A DNA stretch of 18,048 bases. Source: 4484-232 sp964486555 (GTDB lineage Bacteria > Thermotogota > Thermotogae > Thermotogales > Thermotogaceae). The position numbers and the translations under genes are program-made. The notes beneath the pieces are model-generated. The model saw only the letters and a program-made list of their open reading frames with translations. It made no database searches and was not told the DNA's origin. The stretch spans positions 1-18,048 of the forward strand of contig CAZANP010000036.1 of assembly GCA_964486555.1 (NCBI GenBank), given 5' to 3'. Below are positions 1-7,599 of the stretch, piece by piece; positions within the stretch are counted from its first letter, which is position 1, and each line of letters opens with the position of its first letter.

Positions 1-757
1 CTTTAAAAACCCTCAAACCGCTTTCAAGAAGAATTCTCTCAGCTTCCTTTGGAACCATACTATCGGTTATGACTCCATCAATCTCATTCAGCGTACAGAA
101 AAGAGCAAAGGCTTTCCTCTTGAATTTGCTGGAATCCGTTACGATGAAGGTTTCCTCTGCTATTTCAACCATTTTGTGTTTAACTTCCGCTTCGACGATA
201 CTGGGTGTCATGAAACCCTTCTCTGAAAATCCTGTCGTTCCAAGGAAGGCTTTATCCACATGTATCTTCTCAAGCTGCTCCACCGAGAACGGTCCAACGA
301 GTGACAGACTGTGCTCTCTCATGTAACCACCGAGGAGTATCACTTCGTTTCTGGATTCAAGTATCAATTCCGCTATGTATATGTTGTTCGTGACGATTGT
401 CAATCTCTCTAATCCAGATTCTTTAATGGTTTTCGCTATGTAATAAGGGGTCGTCCCGCTATCCAGAATGATCGTTTCTCCCTCTTTTAAAAGGCTAACA
501 GCTCTTTTCGCTATCTCTTCCTTCTCTTTCCTGTGCTGTGACATCTTCTTGAAAAAATCCCATTCGGCCCTGGTTCCATGGGGAAGAATCGCCCCTCCAT
601 GAGTTCTTATGAGCTCTCCTATGCTCTCCAAAATCTCCAAATCTTTCCTGATAGTCACTTCGCTCGTTTTGAATATTCTTGAGAGCTCCTTTACCGTTAT
701 CTTTCCCTTCTCCTTTAAATATTCAACGATCTTTCTTCTTCTCTCTTCTGCAAACAT
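1..757 (-). CDS. DeoR-family transcriptional regulator (C-terminus cut by window edge)
   Basis: A DNA-binding repressor of the DeoR/GlpR type, probably the local regulator of the inositol genes. The 252 codons in view start at ATG 757 and run off the left edge without a stop; the last visible residues (LRVFK) look close to the natural end. An N-terminal winged helix-turn-helix covers about residues 1-57, with the family recognition helix SEVTIRKDLEILE. The rest is the sugar-phosphate sensor domain, with DSGTTPYYIA and, late in the protein, TDSSKF, the stretch that usually holds the effector-binding lysine. The start lies 3 bases after the iolO stop, so it is the last gene of the iol operon. 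Known of the family: effectors are usually phosphorylated sugars, which would fit a kinase product from the neighbouring operon. The T. maritima inositol regulator may belong to another family, so I give no symbol. Confidence 0.9.
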   Translation of the reverse strand, partial: MFAEERRRKIVEYLKEKGKITVKELSRIFKTSEVTIRKDLEILESIGELIRTHGGAILPHGTRAEWDFFKKMSQHRKEKEEIAKRAVSLLKEGETIILDSGTTPYYIAKTIKESGLERLTIVTNNIYIAELILESRNEVILLGGYMREHSLSLVGPFSVEQLEKIHVDKAFLGTTGFSEKGFMTPSIVEAEVKHKMVEIAEETFIVTDSSKFKRKAFALFCTLNEIDGVITDSMVPKEAERILLESGLRVFK

Positions 758-760
758 GGA

Positions 761-1570
761 TCAACCACCTTCGCATTCTTTCAGAGTTTTCAAAGCTATC
801 TTTGCAGATTCCTCTGGACCTCCTGGAAGGGGTAAACACTCGACGGAAACGAAACCATCGTACTTTATATCCTTCAACACCTTCATTATCGATTTGAAAT
901 CTATGTGACCGCATCCAGGTGCCCATCTGTTGCTATCCGCAACGTGGAAATGATACAACCTCTCCCCAGCTTTTTTAATACTTTCTTCTATTATAGGTTC
1001 TTCTATATTCATGTGAAAAGTATCGAGAAGGAGTCCAACATTCTGACAATCAACGTCTTTCAAGAATTTCAATGTTTCTTCAACTGTGTTCATATTATCA
1101 CACTCATACCTGTTTATTGGTTCCACAACGAGTTCAACATCTCTTTCTTTGGCATAAGAGCAGAGTTCTTTAACTGATTCCACGAGCTTTCCATAGGCCT
1201 TTTTTCTCTCTTTTCCGAAAAAGCCTCTTATCAAACCTATTATCACATGTCCTCCCACATTCCTTGCAAAATCTATGTGCTTCTTCAACCTTTCAATCGC
1301 TCTCTTTCTCACTTCTTCATCCAGGCTTGAAAGACTGAGTTTATCTGCAAGAAAAGCTTGTCCTGTACCTATCGCTGAAACCTTCATGGCCTCTTTTTCC
1401 AAAAGATCCATCAAAGTTTTCACATCGACACTTTCAGGATCTCTTATCGCGATTTCGACGGCGTCATACCCTAATTCTCTCGCCATCTTAACACCTTTCA
1501 TGAGATCACCTTTGAAAGCGAGTGCGTCGAAGGAAGCATCCGTCGTTGATATAACCAGTGAATATTTCAT
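761..1570 (-). CDS. iolO: IolO-type sugar epimerase (5-keto-L-gluconate to D-tagaturonate)
   Basis: A 269-residue single-domain TIM barrel of the xylose isomerase-like/D-tagatose 3-epimerase family. The metal and catalytic residues are E150 (VVEPINRYE), D183 (LLDTFHM), H209 (YHFHVADSNR) and E244 (SVECLPLPGG), in the spacing of characterised tagatose 3-epimerases. The sequence resembles T. maritima TM0416 along its whole length (N-terminal SLVIST, then DALAFKGDL, IGTGQA, WAPGCGH). That enzyme epimerises 5-keto-L-gluconate to D-tagaturonate as the fourth step of inositol breakdown. The start is ATG 1570, behind a strong AAGGAGGTGG site. It lies 12 bases downstream of the ABC ATPase and 3 bases before the regulator, clearly within the operon. 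The product is a cytosolic metal enzyme. The exact substrate is inferred from the TM0416 likeness and from iolM and iolN in the same operon. Confidence 0.9.
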   Translation of the reverse strand: MKYSLVISTTDASFDALAFKGDLMKGVKMARELGYDAVEIAIRDPESVDVKTLMDLLEKEAMKVSAIGTGQAFLADKLSLSSLDEEVRKRAIERLKKHIDFARNVGGHVIIGLIRGFFGKERKKAYGKLVESVKELCSYAKERDVELVVEPINRYECDNMNTVEETLKFLKDVDCQNVGLLLDTFHMNIEEPIIEESIKKAGERLYHFHVADSNRWAPGCGHIDFKSIMKVLKDIKYDGFVSVECLPLPGGPEESAKIALKTLKECEGG

Positions 1571-1582
1571 TCTTCCACCTCC

Positions 1583-2335
1583 TTATTTGGTAACCCCGGC
1601 TGCTGCAGCTATTATATCCATCACTTTCTCAGGTGTGACATCTTTTTTATCGTAATCACCGATCTTTTCACCCTTCTCAAGAAGGACCAATCTATCGGCC
1701 ACTTCGTAAACATGATATATGTTGTGGGTTATGAATATCACTGAAATTCCTTGTTTTTTAGCTTCCAGGATATGTTCAAGAACCCTTCTTGTCTCTCCAA
1801 CCGAAAGAGCAGCGGTTGGCTCGTCCAGTATGAGAAGTTTTGCACCAAAGTGGATAGCCCTTGCGATCGCGACTGCCTGTCTTTCTCCCCCAGAGAGGAA
1901 CGCAACCGTTTCATCGGGTGACCTTATGAATATCCCAACGTCCTTTAAGACTTCCCTTGCGATCTTTTTCATCTTTCTAACATCGAGAACTTTCACAGGT
2001 CCGATTTTTCGGATGATCTCTCTTCCAAGGAAGAAATTTCTCCAGATGGGCATCAGATTGACGAGTGCAAGATCTTGGTAAACCGTCTCTATTCCCACCT
2101 TTCTAGAATCCCAGGGAGATTTGAAGAAAACCTTCTTACCTTCGAAATATACCTCCCCTTCATCTGGTTGATGGTACCCAACGAGAATCTTTATGAGTGT
2201 TGATTTTCCAGCCCCGTTATCTCCTAAGAGCCCCACTATCTCCTGCCTTTTCACATGGAAATCGACACCTTTTAAAGCCTGGACCCTACCAAAACTCTTC
2301 TTTATTCCCCTCATCTCAACAAGATATTCGCTCAT
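1583..2335 (-). CDS. ABC sugar transporter ATP-binding protein (single ATPase domain, RbsA/FrcA-like)
   Basis: The ATPase subunit that powers the ribose-type importer encoded upstream. It has 250 residues with one nucleotide-binding domain: Walker A GDNGAGKST at 38-46, Q-loop near VYQDLA at 85-90, signature LSGGERQ at 147-153, Walker B LLILDEP at 167-173 and switch histidine H204 (FITHN). RbsA and MglA have two fused ATPase domains (about 500 residues). This one is half that size, as in the FrcA branch, so it should work as a homodimer on the membrane. Its ATG overlaps the permease stop codon by 4 bases (ATGA), which points to translational coupling. The short C-terminal tail (VMDIIAAAAG) is typical of this branch. 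The assignment to a ribose-type sugar or polyol importer is firm; inositol as substrate is inferred from the operon. Confidence 0.92.
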   Translation of the reverse strand: MSEYLVEMRGIKKSFGRVQALKGVDFHVKRQEIVGLLGDNGAGKSTLIKILVGYHQPDEGEVYFEGKKVFFKSPWDSRKVGIETVYQDLALVNLMPIWRNFFLGREIIRKIGPVKVLDVRKMKKIAREVLKDVGIFIRSPDETVAFLSGGERQAVAIARAIHFGAKLLILDEPTAALSVGETRRVLEHILEAKKQGISVIFITHNIYHVYEVADRLVLLEKGEKIGDYDKKDVTPEKVMDIIAAAAGVTK

Positions 2336-3309
2336 CCCGCCACCTTCTTTCTTATCCTCGCGTTTATTATCGCTGCTATCACAAGAATCACTCCTATGAA
2401 AGCTCTGTACCAGTAGGCGGGAGCACCTGCAAGAACAAGACCGCTTCTCACCATACCTATCATGAAGGCACCTATGAAGGTTCCTAAGATACTTCCGTAA
2501 CCACCTGTTAAAAGTGATCCTCCTATAACCGCTGAAGCTATGGCTTCAAGTTCCATACCCTGTCCGAGGGTTGGATCTATCATTTTGAACCTTCCAAAAG
2601 TGGTTATACCGGCTATTCCAGCAAGAAGGCTACTTATCATGAAGTTTACAAGCTTCACTCTCTCGGTTGGTATACCCAAAGCTTTGGCGGCACCAAGATT
2701 TCCTCCCGTTGCAAAGACCCAGTTTCCATAAGTTGTCCTCTCAAGGATGAGACCAAAAACGATAGCAAGAACGATGAACCAGGCTCCAGAGTATCTCAAA
2801 TCCCCCACAAGACTCCCTCCGAAGAACTTCAAAATCTTACTACTCCTTTCGAGTATTATGGGAAATCCTCCGGTGACAGCAAGGAGGATCCCCCTCCAGA
2901 ACATCATCGTTCCAAGCGTTGTTATGAAGGACGGAATGCCGGTTTTGAGGGTTACAAAACCGTTCAGAAGGCCAATACCTATACCTGCAAGTAGAGAAAT
3001 CAAGAGAGAAAAGCCACTTGGCACACCATGATTCATCATTATAGCCATTATCATGGGAACGACAGCGTATGTTGATCCAACGGAAAGATCGAACTCACCT
3101 GAGATCATCAACATCGTTATTCCAATGGCGACTATCCCAAGCTCTGAAGCCATGGTGAAGGTGGATGCAAGGTTTTCAACACTGAGAAATCTTTCCGATA
3201 TGAACATGAAAAGCACGAAGAAAACACCGACACCGATGATGGCACCAAGCTCCTTGAGCCTCAATATCTTCATCAAGAAGCCCTCAGCTTCTATCTTTTC
3301 AGCCCCCAC
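2332..3309 (-). CDS. ABC sugar transporter permease (RbsC family)
   Basis: The membrane subunit of the importer: 325 residues, mostly hydrophobic, with about 8-10 transmembrane segments starting near residue 20. Family hallmarks are GEFDLSVGS at 71-79, the stretch LNGFVTLKTGIPSFITTLGT at 115-134, and GGNLGAAKALGI at 202-213, the cytoplasmic loop likely to contact the ATPase. I chose the GTG start at 3309 because GGAGG lies 8 bases upstream; an internal ATG at codon 13 would leave the N-terminus shorter but has no comparable site. The gene follows the binding-protein gene after a terminator-like hairpin and overlaps the ATPase start by 4 bases. A single permease gene implies a homodimer. The substrate is probably inositol or a related polyol, by context only. 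Confidence 0.92.
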   Translation of the reverse strand: MGAEKIEAEGFLMKILRLKELGAIIGVGVFFVLFMFISERFLSVENLASTFTMASELGIVAIGITMLMISGEFDLSVGSTYAVVPMIMAIMMNHGVPSGFSLLISLLAGIGIGLLNGFVTLKTGIPSFITTLGTMMFWRGILLAVTGGFPIILERSSKILKFFGGSLVGDLRYSGAWFIVLAIVFGLILERTTYGNWVFATGGNLGAAKALGIPTERVKLVNFMISSLLAGIAGITTFGRFKMIDPTLGQGMELEAIASAVIGGSLLTGGYGSILGTFIGAFMIGMVRSGLVLAGAPAYWYRAFIGVILVIAAIINARIRKKVAG

Positions 3310-3327
3310 TCACAATCCCTCCGATTT

Positions 3328-3351
3328 AAAAGGGGGAGGAGAGCCTCCCCC
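3328..3351 (-). terminator. Hairpin between binding-protein and permease genes (partial terminator or mRNA stabiliser)
   Basis: A perfect 8-base stem, GGGGGAGG/CCTCCCCC (3332-3339 with 3344-3351) and a 4-base loop, begins 6 bases after the binding-protein stop on the minus strand. It is followed by only four T residues and then AAAT. The stem is strong and the T-run short, so partial termination or protection of the upstream message is more likely than a full stop. This arrangement commonly raises the amount of binding protein over the membrane subunits. Confidence 0.7.
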
Positions 3352-3357
3352 TCTTTT

Positions 3358-4290
3358 TCATCTGTATCCCATCTTCACAGTTTTTTCAACGATTTCAACG
3401 TTGGTCTTATCGACAATGGAAGGTCCTGTTAGAACCTTCTCATGTGGTATAAGACCGTACTCTTTGTAGAGGTACAGGAATACAACGGGAAGGTATCCCT
3501 GAAGGTACTGTTGCTGGTCTATGGTGAACATCACGACTCCTTTCTTTATGGCATCCGTTATTTTCGTTGTTAGATCTATAGCCCCTATCTTAACTTTCCC
3601 TACCAGTCCTTCCTCTTCGACTAGCTGTATGGCAGGATGTGCCCCAAGGGGCCCCAGAGTGAATATCGCGTCGGTATCTGGATGTTTCATGAGGTAGCTC
3701 TTCATTATCGTTAAAGCTTTCGTTGGATCTGTGGTTATGTCCAGTTTCTCGACAGGTATGTTCTTTTCAGAGAGAACATCCATTATACCCTTGGCCCTTG
3801 CTTCCAATCCCACATGCCCCGGCTCATGAATCGCAACGACGGCTCTCTTTGGTGTGAATTCTTGGAGCATCCTTCTCGCAGCGTAGACTCCCGCAAGGTA
3901 CTCATCCATGCCGACGTATACAAGATACGGTATAGCCTCTTCAGGAGGTCTCGTGTCTGGAACGTTTATTGCGACAACAGGTATTCCCATCTTTATGGCT
4001 TTTCTCAGTGGTTCATCAAGAGCAACGGGATTTGTTATCGTGACGATAAGACCGTCTGGTTTTCTGGCGATGGCACTGTTCACAAGATCGATGAATTCTT
4101 TCAAAGAGTACTTCTCAGGACCCAAGTAGATAGCCTCAACTCCGTACTTCTCAGCCGCATCCTTCATACCTTTCATGACGACTCCCCAGAATGGATCTGC
4201 AGGACCTCCATGAGACACCAGGTAGAACGTGTACTTGGAAAATCCAAGTATTGCGACGATCAGGAGTATCACGAGGAAAAACTTTCTCAT
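3358..4290 (-). CDS. Periplasmic sugar-binding protein of a ribose-type ABC importer
   Basis: The solute receptor of the importer, 310 residues. It starts with a signal peptide (MRKFF then a hydrophobic run to about residue 17) without a lipobox cysteine, so it is exported and soluble in the periplasm. The mature part is a Peripla_BP_4/RbsB-type two-lobe fold, opening with YLVSHGGPADPFWGVVMKGM at about 23-42. Later family marks are DGLIVTITNP, GIPVVAINVPD, YVGMDEYLAG, and TIDQQQYLQGY near the C-terminus. ATG 4290 follows GAGGGGGG by a short spacer. Hairpins lie on both sides of the gene, which would favour high expression. As far as I recall, the T. maritima inositol transporter uses a different kind of binding protein (InoE), so I give no symbol. 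The ligand is probably inositol or an inositol derivative, inferred from the operon. Confidence 0.9.
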   Translation of the reverse strand: MRKFFLVILLIVAILGFSKYTFYLVSHGGPADPFWGVVMKGMKDAAEKYGVEAIYLGPEKYSLKEFIDLVNSAIARKPDGLIVTITNPVALDEPLRKAIKMGIPVVAINVPDTRPPEEAIPYLVYVGMDEYLAGVYAARRMLQEFTPKRAVVAIHEPGHVGLEARAKGIMDVLSEKNIPVEKLDITTDPTKALTIMKSYLMKHPDTDAIFTLGPLGAHPAIQLVEEEGLVGKVKIGAIDLTTKITDAIKKGVVMFTIDQQQYLQGYLPVVFLYLYKEYGLIPHEKVLTGPSIVDKTNVEIVEKTVKMGYR

Positions 4291-4315
4291 AAGGCATCCC
4301 CCCTCAGATGGACTA

Positions 4316-4335
4316 TCCGGCGCGAGTGCGCCGGA
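4316..4335. other. Perfect GC-rich hairpin upstream of the binding-protein gene
   Basis: The stem TCCGGCGC/GCGCCGGA (8 perfect pairs, loop of 4) sits between the iolN stop and the binding-protein ribosome site. On the transcribed minus strand it is not followed by a T-run, so it should not terminate the operon. It is better placed to block 3' decay of the upstream mRNA or to protect a processed 5' end of the binding-protein mRNA. On the plus strand it is followed by TTTTC and could stop antisense transcription. Confidence 0.6.
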
Positions 4336-4341
4336 TTTTCA

Positions 4342-5310
4342 TCACCAAAGATTTCCAATTGTATATATGTTTCTCCACCCCTCAGACAAAGGTTCCTTCA
4401 ACACTGCCTCTACTTCTTCCTTTGGTCTTTGCGTCATCTTCTCTATCGGTGGGAGTTTTCCTGGCGGGAATCTATCCATTATATCTCTGACGAGTTTCTC
4501 GAGGTAATCGAGAAGAGCCTCCACTCCCTCTTTAGCTTTGCTCGCATCGGCAAGGGTAGCTTTCCCCACGACTCCTTCAGGATACGCTGAAACTTCGATC
4601 GGTCCTCCCCCAACATGACCGTACCATGCTATGGGCCTGTGGAGAAGATTTCCCGCTTTGTCTATATGCCCTTCAGGTAAGAAACCCTGAGGTTGGGTAT
4701 CGACTGCCCATTCTTGATGAACGAATTCTGGGAACAGCGCAAGACTCCATGAAGTTTCCACTTCGTCTGCGTGGATGAAAGGTGTTTCGTACGGCCCACC
4801 TTCCTCTTTGGTCTTGAATTTATCCTGGATAGCGTGGTACCAGTTCAGATTTATTATTATCGCTGGTACCTGGAAAATCTTGGCAAATTTGTGTATAGCC
4901 ACCGGTATGACGAACTCTTGACCATGCCCGTTGAGCAATATCTGCTTTCTGAAACCTGTGTTCCAGAAACCCGCTATAACACTCACAAGATAATCTATGA
5001 AAGCTTCGTCCTTTACAGGAACCGTACCCGGCATTCCTATGTGATGGTACGGATGGTAACCGTACCATATGGGTTCTGCAACGGTACATCCTGTTTTCAG
5101 GGCGACCTGTTCTGCCATCCTCGTCACGAGGAATGTGTCTTCTCCGGTTGGAGCGTTGGGGCCATGATTTTCGGTACTTCCAACAGGTATTATTATGAGA
5201 TCACACTTTCTCAGCCTTTCTTTTATCTCCTTCATCGTCATGGTCTGGTAGTAAACTCCCGTTGGCTTTTCCATGTGTCCTCCTTCAGGTGGTATCTGCC
5301 ATTTTCCCAT
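4342..5310 (-). CDS. iolN: IolN-type creatininase-family hydrolase (opens the diketo-inositol ring)
   Basis: A 322-residue metal-dependent hydrolase of the creatininase family. Likely metal ligands are visible in the family motifs: E47, H49 and D58 in GSTENHGPNAPTGEDT, H129 in LLNGHGQE, and an acidic residue in HADEVETS at 180-187. In T. maritima the inositol gene IolN (TM0413) is predicted to hydrolyse the carbon ring of the product made by IolM, giving 5-keto-L-gluconate. The same neighbours here (iolM, iolO) support that role for this gene; a creatinine substrate is not expected. The start ATG 5310 has GGAGGTGA 6 bases upstream, and that site contains the stop codon of the preceding gene, so translation is probably coupled. 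The protein is longer than creatininase (about 260), with an extra C-terminal stretch rich in Pro, Lys and Glu. The reaction is inferred from family and context. Confidence 0.85.
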   Translation of the reverse strand: MGKWQIPPEGGHMEKPTGVYYQTMTMKEIKERLRKCDLIIIPVGSTENHGPNAPTGEDTFLVTRMAEQVALKTGCTVAEPIWYGYHPYHHIGMPGTVPVKDEAFIDYLVSVIAGFWNTGFRKQILLNGHGQEFVIPVAIHKFAKIFQVPAIIINLNWYHAIQDKFKTKEEGGPYETPFIHADEVETSWSLALFPEFVHQEWAVDTQPQGFLPEGHIDKAGNLLHRPIAWYGHVGGGPIEVSAYPEGVVGKATLADASKAKEGVEALLDYLEKLVRDIMDRFPPGKLPPIEKMTQRPKEEVEAVLKEPLSEGWRNIYTIGNLW

Positions 5311-5316
5311 CTCTTA

Positions 5317-6303
5317 TCACCTCCTGAAAAACACGTGAGGATCTCCTTTCTCCACTGACTTGTAACACGCATCCACTATTTCTATGGCCCTGGCACCATC
5401 GTGAACTGTGACTGGGGGAGTTTTTCCTTCTTTAACACAATCGATGAATATGTTGTCCTCCTCAACGTATCCCCATTTATCCTTGAAATCGACCTTCATG
5501 AAATCTCTTATCTCAACTTCTGAATTCAAACCTTTGCTGTAATAAACCTTTTCCATCTCATCGTTTGAAAGCATAACGTGATCTCCGTAAACTTCAACTC
5601 TCTCGAAGGGTATCATCCAGCTGGTGTGGGCACTCGACGTGAAGGTTCCTATGACACCACTTTTTGTCTTCATGAGGATTGCCCAATCGTCCAAATCGTC
5701 GTAGACGCTCTTTTTAGCGAAAACGTACATCTCTTCAAGATCCCCAAACAGAAATCTCACCATATCAAAGAGATGAAGAGTCGTCTCGAAGAGAAATCCA
5801 CCGGTGTACTTCCTGTCAGAAACCCATGGAGGATTCTTGAGCTCTCCTCTGTTCATCTTTATTTGGAAAGAGTAAGGTGTCACCTCTCCCTTTTCTATCT
5901 TCTCTTTCATGAATTTGTAAACGTACGCGAACCTTCTGTTGTGTCCAACCTGGAAGATGACTCCCTTTTCTTCAACGAGTTTTTCAAGGGCTTTGGCTTC
6001 TTCGTAATTGATTGTCATCGGTTTTTCACAGAATACGGAAAAACCAAGTTCAACAGCTTCCGAAGCGTACAAGAAATGTGTGAAGTTAGGAGAAGTTATG
6101 TACACAGCATCTATTCCCGCGTCTTTCATATCCTTTAGTTTTTCGAAAACCTTCGCTCCATATTTCTCAGAAACACTCTTTGCCCTGTTTTCGTCTGGCT
6201 CGATTATTCCAGCTATTTCCACGTCATCACGACTGCTCAGTATCTCCATATGAATCCCCGCTATGAATCCCCCACCCACAAAGCCAACTCTGACTTTATC
6301 CAT
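5317..6303 (-). CDS. Gfo/Idh/MocA-family NAD(P)-dependent dehydrogenase (candidate inositol 2-dehydrogenase)
   Basis: A 328-residue oxidoreductase with an N-terminal Rossmann fold (GFVGGGFIAG at 7-16), the EKP motif at 93-95 (K94 catalytic) and a C-terminal mixed-sheet domain. In the operon it would oxidise inositol, or another inositol isomer, to a keto-inositol for IolM. The sequence does not look close to T. maritima IolG (TM0414) as I know it, so I leave the symbol empty; it may act on scyllo-inositol or an inositol derivative. The usual catalytic Asp-x-x-x-His (D172/H176 in Bacillus IolG) appears here as E173-x-x-x-H177 (GGFLFETTLHLFD). I chose ATG 6303 over the GTG at 6312 because GAGGTGA (6309-6315) lies 5 bases upstream of the ATG and overlaps the GTG. 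That site also contains the iolM stop codon. Confidence 0.85.
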   Translation of the reverse strand: MDKVRVGFVGGGFIAGIHMEILSSRDDVEIAGIIEPDENRAKSVSEKYGAKVFEKLKDMKDAGIDAVYITSPNFTHFLYASEAVELGFSVFCEKPMTINYEEAKALEKLVEEKGVIFQVGHNRRFAYVYKFMKEKIEKGEVTPYSFQIKMNRGELKNPPWVSDRKYTGGFLFETTLHLFDMVRFLFGDLEEMYVFAKKSVYDDLDDWAILMKTKSGVIGTFTSSAHTSWMIPFERVEVYGDHVMLSNDEMEKVYYSKGLNSEVEIRDFMKVDFKDKWGYVEEDNIFIDCVKEGKTPPVTVHDGARAIEIVDACYKSVEKGDPHVFFRR

Positions 6304-6308
6304 ACAAA

Positions 6309-6315
6309 TCACCTC
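6309..6315 (-). promoter_or_regulatory. Ribosome binding site deciding the dehydrogenase start
   Basis: GAGGTGA on the minus strand includes the iolM stop codon TGA and lies 5 bases before ATG 6303. It overlaps the alternative GTG at 6312, which is therefore an unlikely start. Confidence 0.75.
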
Positions 6316-7501
6316 ACGGGTTGAGCATCGTGACTTTCACCAAGGACTTATCAGTTTGAAGCCTCTTTATGTATTCTGGAACTTCTTCGAGGGTGATCGT
6401 TTTCGATATGATCTTGGTCATGTCCATACCGGAAGCCATGAGGCTTATAACCCTTGGGAAAGTACCGTGCCCGGAATGTCCTTGAGATCCCACAATCCTT
6501 GCTCTTCTAACCTGGAAAACCTCTCCTGTTAAAGGTATCTTGACGTCCGCCCTTGCGACTATGACAACCGTTGCGTTTATCCCCCTTGCTTTCCATATGA
6601 CTTTTTCAAGGTCGGGCCATATTATCTGAGGAACACCCGTTGCTTCCAGGTAGAGCTTTGCACCCCAACCACGTGTGTACTCAAGGACAGCCTCAACGAA
6701 ATCTTCCTTTGTGGGGTCTATAACGTGATCTGCTCCCAGCTCAAGCGCTATTTTCCTTCTCACTTCCGAGGGTTCAGAAAGTATCACTTTTGCAGCTCCT
6801 GCATGTTTCAGAACGGCTACCGCTGCAAGACCGATCGGTCCTCCTCCAAGGATCACCACGTAGTCTCCAGGTCTTATACCTTCCCCTCTCTCTATAACGG
6901 CGTTGTATGCAACCGATGTTGGCTCCACGAGGCTTCCAGTCATGAAGAGTTTGTCACCTTCGTACACACCTTCCAACTCTTTCAGACTCCACAAGTATTT
7001 TGCATCGACCTTTATGTACCTTGCGAAAGCTCCATCGACGTTGAATCCGAGTTCATTCAAATTCTCACAATGGTTTGGGAAACCATCTGCACAGTGCCTG
7101 CAGTGACCGCACCACAACATCTCTTCAGAAGTTACAGGTTCCCCCACTTCAAATTTCTTGTTCGTCCTTCTGTTTATGGCTTCTGGCCCAACCTCCACGA
7201 CCTCTCCTGAGAACTCGTGACCTAAAGTTACGGGAAATCCTGTGAGACCAGGGTACAACATGTAACCATCTTCATCGGTTTGTGCCATGTGAACATCGCT
7301 TCCACATATCCCACATGCTCTGACCTTTATGATGACTTCGGTGGGCTTTTCTATCTTCGGTTCGGGAACTTCTTCTATTACAACTCTTGGATTTCTCCAC
7401 ACTTTACTACCGAGCCATGTGAGTTTTCCTTCGATATCTTTGTCTCCAAGAACAAAATCTGGTCTGGGATCCCAGTCTGCATGTAGTCTCACAGCTTTCA
7501 T
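6314..7501 (-). CDS. iolM: IolM, zinc-dependent scyllo-inosose dehydrogenase
   Basis: A 395-residue medium-chain zinc dehydrogenase that resembles T. maritima TM0412 nearly residue for residue as I recall it, including the unusual N-terminal 40 residues (ADWDPRP, GKLTWLGSKVW) and the same length. The catalytic zinc site is C66 (CGICGSD), H95 and E96 (GHEFSGE). The structural zinc cysteines are C131, C134, C137 and C145. The NAD-binding GGGPIG is at 219-224. TM0412 oxidises 2-keto-myo-inositol (scyllo-inosose) to a diketo-inositol with NAD, the step that separates the Thermotoga route from the Bacillus route. It is the first gene of the minus-strand operon. ATG 7501 has GGGAGGTG upstream and is preceded by the divergent control region. 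The stop codon lies inside the ribosome site of the next gene. Confidence 0.93.
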   Translation of the reverse strand: MKAVRLHADWDPRPDFVLGDKDIEGKLTWLGSKVWRNPRVVIEEVPEPKIEKPTEVIIKVRACGICGSDVHMAQTDEDGYMLYPGLTGFPVTLGHEFSGEVVEVGPEAINRRTNKKFEVGEPVTSEEMLWCGHCRHCADGFPNHCENLNELGFNVDGAFARYIKVDAKYLWSLKELEGVYEGDKLFMTGSLVEPTSVAYNAVIERGEGIRPGDYVVILGGGPIGLAAVAVLKHAGAAKVILSEPSEVRRKIALELGADHVIDPTKEDFVEAVLEYTRGWGAKLYLEATGVPQIIWPDLEKVIWKARGINATVVIVARADVKIPLTGEVFQVRRARIVGSQGHSGHGTFPRVISLMASGMDMTKIISKTITLEEVPEYIKRLQTDKSLVKVTMLNP

Positions 7502-7543
7502 CGATTAACACCTCCCATCATCCTCTGAACTCGTTTTGAAAAT

Positions 7544-7549
7544 ACTATA
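7544..7549 (-). promoter_or_regulatory. Possible -10 box of the iolM operon
   Basis: TATAGT on the minus strand, 43 bases upstream of the iolM ATG, differs from TATAAT at one position. A -35 box at normal spacing is poor (around TCGAAT), so the promoter may need an activator or may lie elsewhere in the region. Confidence 0.35.
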
Positions 7550-7599
7550 AGTTTTCACTATTGTAAAATTCGACTTGGTGATTCATTCCCGAGATATTT

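Noticed and set aside
3814..4590. A 258-codon open frame on the plus strand
   Set aside because: It lies opposite the binding-protein and iolN genes, has no ribosome site or family features, and its composition (many Arg, Ser, His, Phe) is that of an antisense frame.
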